Shown here piece after piece: positions 44,115 through 51,368 of a stretch of 64,000 nt of DNA (within the stretch, counting starts at the first letter, position 1; each line of letters starts with the position of its first letter). This stretch comes from RYN-230 sp963760405. Lineage in GTDB: Bacteria > Actinomycetota > Actinomycetes > Streptosporangiales > Streptosporangiaceae. The stretch lies in the NCBI GenBank assembly GCA_963760405.1, contig CAVXCV010000002.1, positions 806,001 to 870,000 on the forward strand, in the 5' to 3' direction. Position numbers and translations under genes: made by a program. The notes under the pieces were generated by a model that was not told the DNA's origin, did no database searches, and saw nothing but the letters and a program-made list of their open reading frames with translations.

Positions 44115-44528
44115 ATGAGACTGCTGGCACGTCTCCTTGAGCCGAGGACCACTGCGCACGCGCACTGTGACCTGCCCTGCGGCGTCTACGACCCGGCCCA
44201 GGCGCGGATTGAGGCCGAGTCCGTCAAGGCAATCATCCAGAAGTACAACGACAGCTCCGACCCAGCGTTCCAGACCCGCGCGCTGCTGATCAAGGAACAG
44301 CGCTCGGACCTGGTCAAGCACCACCTGTGGGTGCTGTGGACCGACTACTTCAAGCCACCGCACTTCGAGAAGTACCCGCAGCTGAACCAGTTGTTCAACG
44401 AGGCCACCAAGCTGGCCGGCGGCGGCCCGGGCGGCACCAAGAGCAGCACCGACGTGGCCGTGGCCGACGCACTGCTGGCCAAGATCGAGGAGATCAACAA
44501 GATCTTCTGGGAGACCAAGCAGGGCTGA
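44115..44528 (+). CDS. sodN: Nickel superoxide dismutase SodN
   Basis: Ni-dependent superoxide dismutase, 137 residues including a 16-residue propeptide. Cleavage after TAHA exposes the nickel hook HCDLPCGVY (His1, Cys2, Cys6 of the mature protein). The four-helix body is normal, with DPAFQTRALLIKEQRSDLVKHHLWVLWTDYFKP. The ATG at 44115 has AGAAGGGG upstream. It is divergent from sodX, whose product removes the propeptide. A strong hairpin terminator follows at 44558. Confidence 0.96.
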   Translation: MRLLARLLEPRTTAHAHCDLPCGVYDPAQARIEAESVKAIIQKYNDSSDPAFQTRALLIKEQRSDLVKHHLWVLWTDYFKPPHFEKYPQLNQLFNEATKLAGGGPGGTKSSTDVAVADALLAKIEEINKIFWETKQG

Positions 44529-44557
44529 CATCGCAGCCATCTCTGTGGCTGGCAGCA

Positions 44558-44595
44558 GCGGAGGCCGCGCGGGCCTACCCCCGCGCGGCCTCCGC
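44558..44595 (+). terminator. 16-bp hairpin terminator after sodN
   Basis: GCGGAGGCCGCGCGGG (44558-44573) and its exact complement (44580-44595) flank a six-base loop, 29 bases after the sodN stop. A short TTT follows. Confidence 0.85.
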
Positions 44596-44769
44596 TTTGC
44601 GCTGGTCAGCCTGGACTGGCAGGCTGGCCTGGACGGCTGGTGAGCGGCGAAACGCGCGACAGCGAAACGGCCCGGCGCGTTCGGCCGCAGCCGCTGCGGG
44701 CGGTAGGTTGCAAGGCAACACCACGACGCTGTCAGCCACGCGGGCCGGCTGGCGGCACTGGAGGACGAC

Positions 44770-45231
44770 GTGACGGAAGAAACGACCGCATCGGCACCTG
44801 CGGCCGTGCCCACCGCGGTTCGTGACGGCAGGCCGTCCCCGCAGGACACCACGGACTGCGTGACGATCCGCATGCCCGCCGAGGGCGCCTACCTGTCCGT
44901 GCTGCGCACGGCCACCGCCGGGCTGGCCGCCCGGCTGGACTTCACCCTGGACGAGATCGAGGACCTGCGCATCGCGGTGGACGAGGCTTGCGGCATGCTG
45001 CTCAGCCAGGCCGCGCCAGGAGCCACCCTGGACTGTGATTTCACCCTCGGCGAGGACAGCATGACCATCGCCGTGTCCGTGCTCGCCGAGCAGCCCCAGC
45101 TGCCGTCCCGGGAGACCTTCGCCTGGACCGTGCTGGCCGCGCTGGCCGGAAGCGTGGATGCCTGGGCCGGGCCGGGCAGCAAGGTCACGGTCATGCTGCG
45201 GAAGACCCGTGAGCTATCGAGGTCCGGGTGA
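44770..45231 (+). CDS. Anti-sigma factor, RsbW-like ATP-binding protein
   Basis: HATPase_c_2 protein of the RsbW/SpoIIAB type, 153 residues, expected to hold the adjacent SigF-family sigma factor. Its core is GAYLSVLRTATAGLAARLDFTLDEIEDLRIAVDEACGML. In RsbW the N-box reads EACTN; here it is EACGM, so the magnesium-binding Asn is missing and kinase activity is doubtful. The start GTG is at 44770. The stop overlaps the sigma-factor GTG by four bases (GTGA), so the two are coupled. An anti-anti-sigma factor is not present in the window. Confidence 0.88.
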   Translation: MTEETTASAPAAVPTAVRDGRPSPQDTTDCVTIRMPAEGAYLSVLRTATAGLAARLDFTLDEIEDLRIAVDEACGMLLSQAAPGATLDCDFTLGEDSMTIAVSVLAEQPQLPSRETFAWTVLAALAGSVDAWAGPGSKVTVMLRKTRELSRSG

Positions 45232-46127
45232 CTGAGGAAATCGGGATCCGGGTTTCCCGGGACATGGACGCGCGAGTGGCCGAGCAGATCGACGCCACCA
45301 CGCCCGGCGACACTGAGGCTGAGGCCAGCGCCGAGGCGGTAGTGGCCGCGCCGCGGATTCAGCATGCGGTGCCGGACCGGGGACGGGCCCGGGAGCTCTT
45401 CGAGCGGCTGGCGGTGCTGCCCGCGGGCGACGAGGAGCGGCTGCGTATCCGCGGCGAGCTGGTCGAGCTGCACCTGCCCCTGGTCGAGTACCTGGCCCGC
45501 AGGTTCCGCAACCGCGGGGAATGGCTCGACGACCTGACCCAGGTGGCGACGATCGGCCTGATCAAGTCGATCGACCGGTTCGACCTGGCTCGCGGGGTGG
45601 AATTCTCCACCTACGCCACCCCGACCATTGTGGGTGAGATCAAGCGGCACTTCCGGGACAAGGGCTGGGCGGTCCGGGTCCCGCGCAGGCTGCAGGAGCT
45701 GAAGCTGTCGCTGACCAAGGCCATCGGTGACCTGGCGCAGCGGGAGGGACGGGCGCCCACGGTCGCCGAGATCGCGGCCCACCTGCAGATGTCAGAGGAG
45801 GAGGTGCTGGAGGGCCTGGAGTCGGCGAACGCGTATTCCACGGTCTCCCTGGACGCCCCCGACTCCGGCGACGACGACGCGCCCGCGGTCGCCGAATCGC
45901 TCGGCATGCTGGACGATGCGCTGGAGGGAGTCGAGTACCGGGAGTCGCTCAAGCCGTTGCTGGAGCAGCTGCCGAGCCGGGAAAAGCGGATCCTGCTGCT
46001 GCGCTTCTTCGGCAACATGACCCAGTCCCAGATCGCCAGCGAACTCGGTATCTCGCAGATGCACGTGTCCCGGCTGCTGGCCAGGACACTGGCGCAGCTC
46101 CGGGACGGGCTGACCGCGGAAGACTGA
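45228..46127 (+). CDS. SigF/SigB-family RNA polymerase sigma factor
   Basis: Sigma-70 factor of the SigB/SigF/SigG type, 299 residues, controlling stress or developmental genes. Region 2 is HLPLVEYLARRFRNRGEWLDDLTQVATIGLIKSIDRFD with the DNA-melting segment GVEFSTYATPTIVGEIKRHF; region 3 is RVPRRLQELKLSLTKAIGDL; region 4 is LPSREKRILLLRFFGNMTQSQIASELGISQMHVSRLLART. An N-terminal tail of about 55 residues precedes region 2. It is coupled to the RsbW-like gene by a GTGA overlap, so its activity is probably set by partner switching. Confidence 0.93.
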   Translation: MTEEIGIRVSRDMDARVAEQIDATTPGDTEAEASAEAVVAAPRIQHAVPDRGRARELFERLAVLPAGDEERLRIRGELVELHLPLVEYLARRFRNRGEWLDDLTQVATIGLIKSIDRFDLARGVEFSTYATPTIVGEIKRHFRDKGWAVRVPRRLQELKLSLTKAIGDLAQREGRAPTVAEIAAHLQMSEEEVLEGLESANAYSTVSLDAPDSGDDDAPAVAESLGMLDDALEGVEYRESLKPLLEQLPSREKRILLLRFFGNMTQSQIASELGISQMHVSRLLARTLAQLRDGLTAED

Positions 46128-46147
46128 CGGGGCGGGGCCGCGGGCAG

Positions 46148-46561
46148 CTACCGGCGGCGGCCCGGGGCCCGGTCGGCCGCGGCCGGGCCACCGGCCAGGG
46201 CCCGCAGGCTGGGCGGCACCAGGATCGCCACGAACCCGGCCAGCGCCAGGATCAGGAATGGCACACCCCAGGCGTAGCGGTGCCCCTGCAGCAGGTAGAT
46301 GCTCACTATGGCCGCGAACAGCTGGGTCAGCAGCGCCGGGGTCCGGCTCCACCGCCGGGCCCGCGCCAGCCCCACCGCGACCCAGGCCAGCGCGGCCGCG
46401 GTGACCACACCGATCACGGTCAGCGCGATCCCGCTGCCCTGCTGGTAAGACTTTCCGCTCGCCGCGTCGATCCCGGCTAGCACGCTGGCCACCAGCAGGC
46501 CAGCGGCCTCTGCCGCCTGCACCCCCGCCGCGCCGAGCAGGCTCGGCGGCCTCTGTTGCAT
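46148..46561 (-). CDS. Hypothetical membrane protein
   Basis: 137-residue protein with four predicted hydrophobic segments: AAEAAGLLVASVLAGID, GIALTVIGVVTAAALAWVAVGL, LLTQLFAAIVSIYLLQG and AWGVPFLILALAGFVAILV, and a basic C-terminus. The ATG at 46561 is preceded by GGGAGG at suitable distance; a GTG nine bases upstream is too close to that site. It is convergent with the sigma-factor gene and divergent from the lipid kinase. No family is recognised beyond small actinobacterial membrane proteins. Confidence 0.75.
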   Translation of the reverse strand: MQQRPPSLLGAAGVQAAEAAGLLVASVLAGIDAASGKSYQQGSGIALTVIGVVTAAALAWVAVGLARARRWSRTPALLTQLFAAIVSIYLLQGHRYAWGVPFLILALAGFVAILVPPSLRALAGGPAAADRAPGRRR

Positions 46562-46596
46562 TTTCCGCACTCCTCCCGCCTGGCTACCCTGAGCGC

Positions 46597-47538
46597 GTGC
46601 GCGCGCTCCTGATCGTCAACCCGCATGCCACCAGCACGACCCGGCTACGCCGGGACGTCATCGAGCACGCTCTCGCCTCCCAGCTAGCGCTGGACGTCGT
46701 GGAGACACGCTACCGGGGCCACGCAGCCACGCTGGCCGGAAAGGCCGCCAGGGACGGCTACGAGCTCGTGCTCACGCTGGGCGGCGACGGCACGGTGAAC
46801 GAGGCGGTCAACGGGCTCGTCCGCGACGGCGAGCCCGGGGCCGGCCGGCCCTGGCCACACTGCCCGGCGGGAACGCCAACGTGTTCACCCGGGCGCTCGG
46901 GCTGCCCGCCGACCCCGTGGACGCGGCTGGCCGGCTGATCGAGGCGCTGCGGGCGGATCGGCACCGGGACATCAGCCTGGGCCGGATCAGCATGGCCGGG
47001 GCCGGGGACCGCTACTTCACCTTCAACGCCGGGGCCGGCCTGGATGCCGAGGTGGTCCGGCTGATCGAGGTCCTGCGGGCCCGGGGCCGGACGGCCACCC
47101 CCCGGCTCTACGTATGGACCGCGCTACGGCAGTTCTACACGGGCAGCGACCGCCAGAACCCGGCGCTGACCGTGGAGCGCGACGGCCAGCCCGGTATCGG
47201 CCACCTGTTCTTCGCCCTCATCTCCAACGCCACTCCCTGGACCTATCTGGGCCTGGCGCCCGGTCAACCCGAGCCCGGCGGCCAGTTTCGACACAGGCCT
47301 CGACCTTTTCGCGCTGCGCCGCATGCGCACCGTGGGCACGCTGTCCGTGCTGCGCCAGATGCTTACCAGCCAGGACGGCCCGCCTCGCGGCAGGGATGTG
47401 CTCAACCTGCACGACGAGCCCTCGTTCACGCTCAGATCGGCCCGGCCAATAGCGGTTCAGGTTGACGGAGAGTACGTGGGTGAACACGAATACGTCAGGT
47501 TTCGGGCTGTTCCGCATGCTCTGCGGGTAATAGCCTGA
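46597..47538 (+). CDS. Diacylglycerol/sphingosine kinase-like lipid kinase (two frameshifts)
   Basis: Lipid kinase of the DgkB/LCB5 family that phosphorylates diacylglycerol or a similar lipid. The nucleotide motif is ELVLTLGGDGTVNEAVNGL, followed in a second frame by LPGGNANVFTRALGLPADP and the FTFNAGAGLDAEVVRLIE segment, and in a third frame by RPVNPSPAASFDTGLDLFAL then QVDGEYVGEHEYVRF. The frame changes near 46850 and near 47250. All signature motifs are present in order and the total (about 313 residues) is normal, so indels in the sequence are the likeliest cause. The start is a GTG at 46597. Confidence 0.85.
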
Positions 47539-47877
47539 CTAGCCGGAACGGCCGCTGATGTGACTCATCTGACATGGAAATCCCGCTGAACCTTTGCCAA
47601 ATAGTCTTGCGTTTGATCCATCAGCTTGACAGGCTAGAACCCGGTTCGGGTGAGCGCCGCTGTGCGCCGTCCTGGCAGGCCCTGGTGGTTGGCGAGACAT
47701 TCCACGGCCGCAGGCCAGGAGTTCAGTGAGAACGCCCGCTTGAGCCTGGTGTTTAGCTTTACCACCCCGGGAACTTAAGAGATCCCGAAATACGGCTCAG
47801 CTCGTGAAATCGTTCACAAGCACGAGTGGCGGCCACGATCCGGGCCCTGGCCCGGCTGCCAAGGAGGAGTGGACCGC
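47539..47877. promoter_or_regulatory. Upstream region of whiB1
   Basis: 339 bases without a gene. It is less GC-rich than average at 47570-47640 and contains a possible promoter, TTTGAT at 47612 and TAGAAC at 47635. A CRP-type site lies at 47803. The length suggests a regulated whiB1 promoter with a long leader. Confidence 0.55.
47803..47818. promoter_or_regulatory. CRP-type site upstream of whiB1
   Basis: CGTGA-AATCGT-TCACA matches the actinobacterial CRP consensus (C/T)GTGA-N6-TCAC(A/G) on both half sites, 60 bases before the whiB1 start. In Mycobacterium tuberculosis whiB1 is a known CRP target, which supports the assignment. Confidence 0.65.
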
Positions 47878-48132
47878 ATGGACTGGCGCCACGACGCCGC
47901 CTGCCGTGACGTGGACCCGGAACTGTTCTTCCCCATCGGGAACACCGGGCCTGCGCTACTCCAGATCGACGAAGCCAAGCAAGTGTGCCGGCGGTGCCCG
48001 GCCATAGAGTCCTGCCTGCAGTGGGCATTGGAGAGTGGCCAGGACGCTGGCGTGTGGGGCGGGATGAGCGAAGACGAGCGGCGCGCGCTGAAGCGGCGCA
48101 CCACCCGGTTCCGGGCTCGGGCCCACGCCTGA
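47878..48132 (+). CDS. whiB1: WhiB1-type [4Fe-4S] transcriptional regulator
   Basis: 84-residue Wbl protein, the same length as M. tuberculosis WhiB1. The four cluster cysteines fall at 9, 37, 40 and 46 (DAACRD, QVCRRCPAIESC), matching that protein, and the GVWGGMSEDERR turn and basic RRALKRRTTRFRARAH tail follow. WhiB1 binds the principal sigma factor and responds to nitric oxide through its cluster. The ATG at 47878 is preceded by AGGAGG at ten bases; an in-frame GTG nine bases upstream is too close to that site. A CRP-type site lies 60 bases upstream. Confidence 0.95.
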   Translation: MDWRHDAACRDVDPELFFPIGNTGPALLQIDEAKQVCRRCPAIESCLQWALESGQDAGVWGGMSEDERRALKRRTTRFRARAHA

Positions 48133-48220
48133 GCTGTCGCGGCCAGCGGCCGGCCGTCAGCGGCCGACCGCTGACGTCTGCTCCGGCCGGTATCCCGGCA
48201 TTGCGGCCGGCCTCCCGGCG

Positions 48221-49768
48221 CTAGTGATCGGTGCTGGCGGGCCGTTTCCGGCGCCCGGCTAACGACGCTCCCGTGGTCACGTCCAGCGGCAGATCCACCA
48301 GCGCGATGGTGCCACCGCCAGCCCGCGGCTTGACCTCGAGCCGGCCAGCGAGTTCCGAGACCACCAGCGTGCGCACGATCTGCAGGCCCAGGCTGGTCGC
48401 TGAATCCAGGTCGAACTCGTCGGGCAGGCCAACGCCGTTGTCCTCGATCGTCACCACCAGCCGGTGCCGCCGCCGGTCCACGGTCACCTCGAGCAAGCCT
48501 TCATCCTCGGTTTCCGGGCACATAGCCAGGCCGTGCTGCAGCGCGTTCTGCAGCAGCTCGGCCAGGACCAGGGCCAGCGGGGTGGCCACCGCCGACGGGA
48601 GCAGGCCGAACCGGCCGATCAGCGCGGGCTTGACCCGCGCCTCGGCCGTGGACACCTCCCCGGCCATCGCCACCACGCGCTCGGCCACGTCGTCGAAATC
48701 CACGATCTCCTCTGGCGCGTGCGACAGCGTCTCGTGCACGGTCGCGATCGAGCCCACCCGGCGCACGGCTTCCTCCAGCGCCGCCCGCGCCTCGGGCGCC
48801 TCTACCCGCCGGGCCTGCAGCCGCAGCAGCGCCGCCACGGTCTGCAGGTTGTTCTTGACCCGGTGGTGGATCTCCCTGATCGTGGCGTCCTTGGTCATCA
48901 GCTCCCGCTCGCGGTGCCGTAGCTCAGTCACGTCCCGGACCAGCACCAGCGCGCCGGTGCGCAGCCCGTTCACCACCAGCGGGATGGCCCGCAACTGCAC
49001 CACCGACCCGTTGCCCTCGACCTCCGTCTCCCGCGGCGCCCGGCCGCTGGCCGTCACCATGAGCGAGTCGTCTGTGGGCCGGCCCGGGGCACACAGCCGG
49101 GCGGTCAGCGGTCCCAGTTCCGCGCCGACCAGGTCCGCGGTCAGGCCGAGCCGACGGTAGGCGGACAGTGCGTTCGGGCTGGCGTAGCTGACCTTGCCGG
49201 AGCGGCCGAGCCGGAGCAGCCCGTCGCCTACCCGGGGCGACCTGACCAGCGCGGGCTGCTGCCCCGGCCAGGGGAACATGCCGGACGCCACCATCTGGGC
49301 CAGGTCGTCCGCGCCCTTCAGGTAGGTCAGCTCCAGCCGGCTCGGAGTGCGCGCGGAGGAAAGGTTCGTGCTCCGCTCGATCACCGCGATCACGTTGCCT
49401 TCCCGGGTGACCGGGATGGATTCCCGGCGGACTGGGACCCCCCGGGTCCACTCCGGGTCCCCTTCCCGGCAGATCCGCTGCTCCCGCATGGCCGAGTCGA
49501 GGAACGGCCGGGCGCCGGTGGACGCGAACGAGCCCACCGCGTCATCGTGGAACGTGGTCGGGCCGGTGGTCGGGCGCATCTGGGCCAGCACCACCCAGCC
49601 GGAGGAGTCCTGCAGCGGCGCCCAGAGCACCAGGTCGGCGAAGGACAGGTCAGCGAGCAGCTGCCAGTCAGACACCAGCGCGTGCAGCCAGTCCACGTCG
49701 GCGTGAGTCAGCGCGGTGTGCCGCCGGGCGAGCGCGTTCAGCGTGGGCACCCAATCATCATCGCTCAT
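48221..49768 (-). CDS. PdtaS-like sensor histidine kinase
   Basis: Cytosolic HisKA_2 (HWE-like) histidine kinase of about 515 residues. N-terminal GAF-type domain: LARRHTALTHADVDWLHALV, LSFADLVLW. A PAS-like domain lies around residues 190-300 (GDGLLRLGRSGKVSYASPNA). The phospho-acceptor histidine is in IREIHHRVKNNLQTVAALLRLQ, and the ATPase boxes are LAELLQNALQHG and IEDNGVGLPDEF. It resembles mycobacterial PdtaS, which signals to the RNA-binding antiterminator PdtaR; a pdtaR gene is not in this window. Start either ATG 49768 or GTG 49777. Its promoter region is shared with the divergent DasR-like gene. Confidence 0.92.
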   Translation of the reverse strand: MSDDDWVPTLNALARRHTALTHADVDWLHALVSDWQLLADLSFADLVLWAPLQDSSGWVVLAQMRPTTGPTTFHDDAVGSFASTGARPFLDSAMREQRICREGDPEWTRGVPVRRESIPVTREGNVIAVIERSTNLSSARTPSRLELTYLKGADDLAQMVASGMFPWPGQQPALVRSPRVGDGLLRLGRSGKVSYASPNALSAYRRLGLTADLVGAELGPLTARLCAPGRPTDDSLMVTASGRAPRETEVEGNGSVVQLRAIPLVVNGLRTGALVLVRDVTELRHRERELMTKDATIREIHHRVKNNLQTVAALLRLQARRVEAPEARAALEEAVRRVGSIATVHETLSHAPEEIVDFDDVAERVVAMAGEVSTAEARVKPALIGRFGLLPSAVATPLALVLAELLQNALQHGLAMCPETEDEGLLEVTVDRRRHRLVVTIEDNGVGLPDEFDLDSATSLGLQIVRTLVVSELAGRLEVKPRAGGGTIALVDLPLDVTTGASLAGRRKRPASTDH

Positions 49769-49856
49769 CCAGGCCACCGGCCGGGTCTGGAGGGGAGCGC
49801 AGGCCGCGGTGATGAGGGATCATGTCCGGAACGCAGCATCTGCGGAAGGACCGACC

Positions 49857-50771
49857 GTGACAGCCTCCCCAGTCATCCGCGACAGTGGTGTTCCCCGGCC
49901 AGCTGACGCCGGCCCCCGGATCCCGAAGTACTACGCGGTCAAGCGGCAGCTGCTCGAGCTCACCGCGGCCATGGCCCCGGGGAGCCCGGTCCCGCCGGAG
50001 CGTGAGCTCGCCCAGCAGTACGGCACCTCGCGGACCACCGTGCGGCAGGCCCTGGCCGAGCTCGTGGTGGAGGGGCGGCTGCTGCGGATGCAGGGCAAGG
50101 GCACGTTCGTGGCCAAGCCAAAGGTCGCCCAGCTGCTCGAGCTGGCCAGCTACACCCAGGGCATGCGGGCGCATGGGCTGCACCCGCAGACGCAGATCCT
50201 GGACACCAGCTACGTGCCCGCGGACGACCAGCTGTCCGCCCTGCTCAGCATCCGGCCGGGCAGCCGCGTGCTGCGCATCCACCGGCTGCGGCTCGCCGAC
50301 GGGGAACCCATGTCCACGGACACCTCGCACCTGTCCGCCCGCCGCTACCCCGGGCTGCGCCGCAACCTGGACCGGTACGCGTCGCTGTACGAGGCGCTTG
50401 CCGCTGCCTACGGGGTACAGCTGGCCGAGGCGGTGGAGACCATCGAGACCGTGCTGGCCGACCCGAAGGACGCCCGGCTGCTCGGCGTGGACGTCGGCAT
50501 GCCGCTGTTGCTGCTCTCCCGGCAGGCTTTTGACGTGGCCGGGACCCCGGTGGAATGGGCCCAGTCCAAGTACCGCGGCGACCGCTACAAGCTGGTCACC
50601 CGCCTGCACCGGACCGGCGAGCCACCCCGGGAGCGGGCGGGCTGTCCCCGGGAGCGGGCTAGCCGCCTGGAGTGGGCGGGCGCTGGCCTGCTGGAAGAGC
50701 GCTGGCAGGTGCACGGCCCGGATGCGGACTACGCGGCGGTAACCATGTTTGACCGCGAGTCAGCCGGGTAG
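49857..50771 (+). CDS. DasR-like GntR/HutC-family regulator
   Basis: GntR regulator of the HutC subfamily with a UTRA ligand domain, 304 residues. The winged helix contains PKYYAVKRQLLELTAAMAPG, VPPERELAQQYGTSRTTVRQ and the end motif LVVEGRLLRMQGKGTFVAKPKV; the UTRA part contains DTSYVPADDQLSALLSIRPG and EWAQSKYRGDRYK. It is strikingly similar to DasR of Streptomyces as I recall it, the GlcNAc-phosphate-responsive global regulator. Beyond RLHRTGE, where DasR would end, it has a further 50 or so residues, beginning with a short duplicated PRERA unit. GTG 49857 has GGAAGGA six bases upstream. Divergent from the PdtaS-like kinase. Confidence 0.9.
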   Translation: MTASPVIRDSGVPRPADAGPRIPKYYAVKRQLLELTAAMAPGSPVPPERELAQQYGTSRTTVRQALAELVVEGRLLRMQGKGTFVAKPKVAQLLELASYTQGMRAHGLHPQTQILDTSYVPADDQLSALLSIRPGSRVLRIHRLRLADGEPMSTDTSHLSARRYPGLRRNLDRYASLYEALAAAYGVQLAEAVETIETVLADPKDARLLGVDVGMPLLLLSRQAFDVAGTPVEWAQSKYRGDRYKLVTRLHRTGEPPRERAGCPRERASRLEWAGAGLLEERWQVHGPDADYAAVTMFDRESAG

Positions 50772-50800
50772 CCGGGGTGGTCCTCGGTGCGTTCGGTCTC

Positions 50801-50836
50801 GGATCCTGTATACGTACTGCACGGATTCTGTATACG
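50801..50836. promoter_or_regulatory. Tandem GntR-type operators upstream of the symporter operon
   Basis: GGATCCTGTATACG (50801-50814) and GGATTCTGTATACG (50823-50836) are 13/14 identical and 22 bases (two helical turns) apart. The TGTATAC core is typical of FadR-type GntR regulators of organic-acid genes. The neighbouring DasR-like protein uses a different consensus in streptomycetes, so the regulator is probably encoded elsewhere. Confidence 0.5.
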
Positions 50837-50884
50837 CAAACCATTGCAGGATGCGTCATTCCATCGCACCATTGACGTCAATAA

Positions 50885-50900
50885 CGTGACGCACGTCACG
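50885..50900. promoter_or_regulatory. Perfect CRP-type palindrome
   Basis: CGTGACGCACGTCACG is an exact inverted repeat of the form CGTGA-N6-TCACG, the actinobacterial CRP consensus, 70 bases before the DUF3311 gene. It implies cAMP-CRP-linked control of the symporter operon. Confidence 0.65.
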
Positions 50901-50969
50901 CGCGCGCCCCCGCCCGCGCTGTGGCCTGGTGGTGGCGCGTGGCCGAACCCCACGCAGGGAGACGACGCG

Positions 50970-51368
50970 ATGGCGCACTCCGGCCCCGCACGCAGGCGCA
51001 CCGGCGCCTGGACCTTAGTAGCGCTCCTACTGCTCATAGCCGTGCTCGGGACGCTTATCGTCCCGATCTACGCCCGTAGCACCCCCAAGCTCGGCAGCTT
51101 CCCGTTCTTCTACTGGTACCAGCTGCTGTGGGTGCCGATCGTGGCGATCCTGACCGCGATCTGCTACCTGATCAGCGTCCGGATCCGGCGCCTGCAGCCG
51201 GCGCCCGGGGCACCGGGCCCACACCGCTCAGCGCGCCCCTGCCGGGGCCCGGCAGCACTGAGGAGGCGTCGTGAGCCACATCAACGCCGTCTCGTTCTCG
51301 ATCCTGGTCGTCTTGTTCCTGCTCGTCACCGTCATCGGCTTTGCCGCGGCGCGGTGGCGCCGGGCTGA
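50970..51368 (+). CDS. DUF3311 small membrane protein
   Basis: Small membrane protein of the DUF3311 type, normally encoded directly upstream of a sodium/monocarboxylate symporter and probably an accessory subunit. It has two helices, TLVALLLLIAVLGTLIVPIYA and YWYQLLWVPIVAILTAICYLI, and a PKLGSFPFFYWYQL motif. The natural length is about 75-100 residues. The open frame continues with a non-conserved Arg-rich tail for 98 bases into the symporter gene; in a neighbouring frame the end would be a TGA at 51272-51274, giving a normal GTGA overlap with the symporter start. A one-base indel near 51200 is therefore likely. Confidence 0.8.
   Translation: MAHSGPARRRTGAWTLVALLLLIAVLGTLIVPIYARSTPKLGSFPFFYWYQLLWVPIVAILTAICYLISVRIRRLQPAPGAPGPHRSARPCRGPAALRRRREPHQRRLVLDPGRLVPARHRHRLCRGAVAPG

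Noticed and set aside
47559..47574. TGTGA-N6-TGACA as a second CRP site upstream of whiB1
   Set aside because: The second half deviates from TCACA and the site is far (about 310 bases) from the gene; the site at 47803 is much better.
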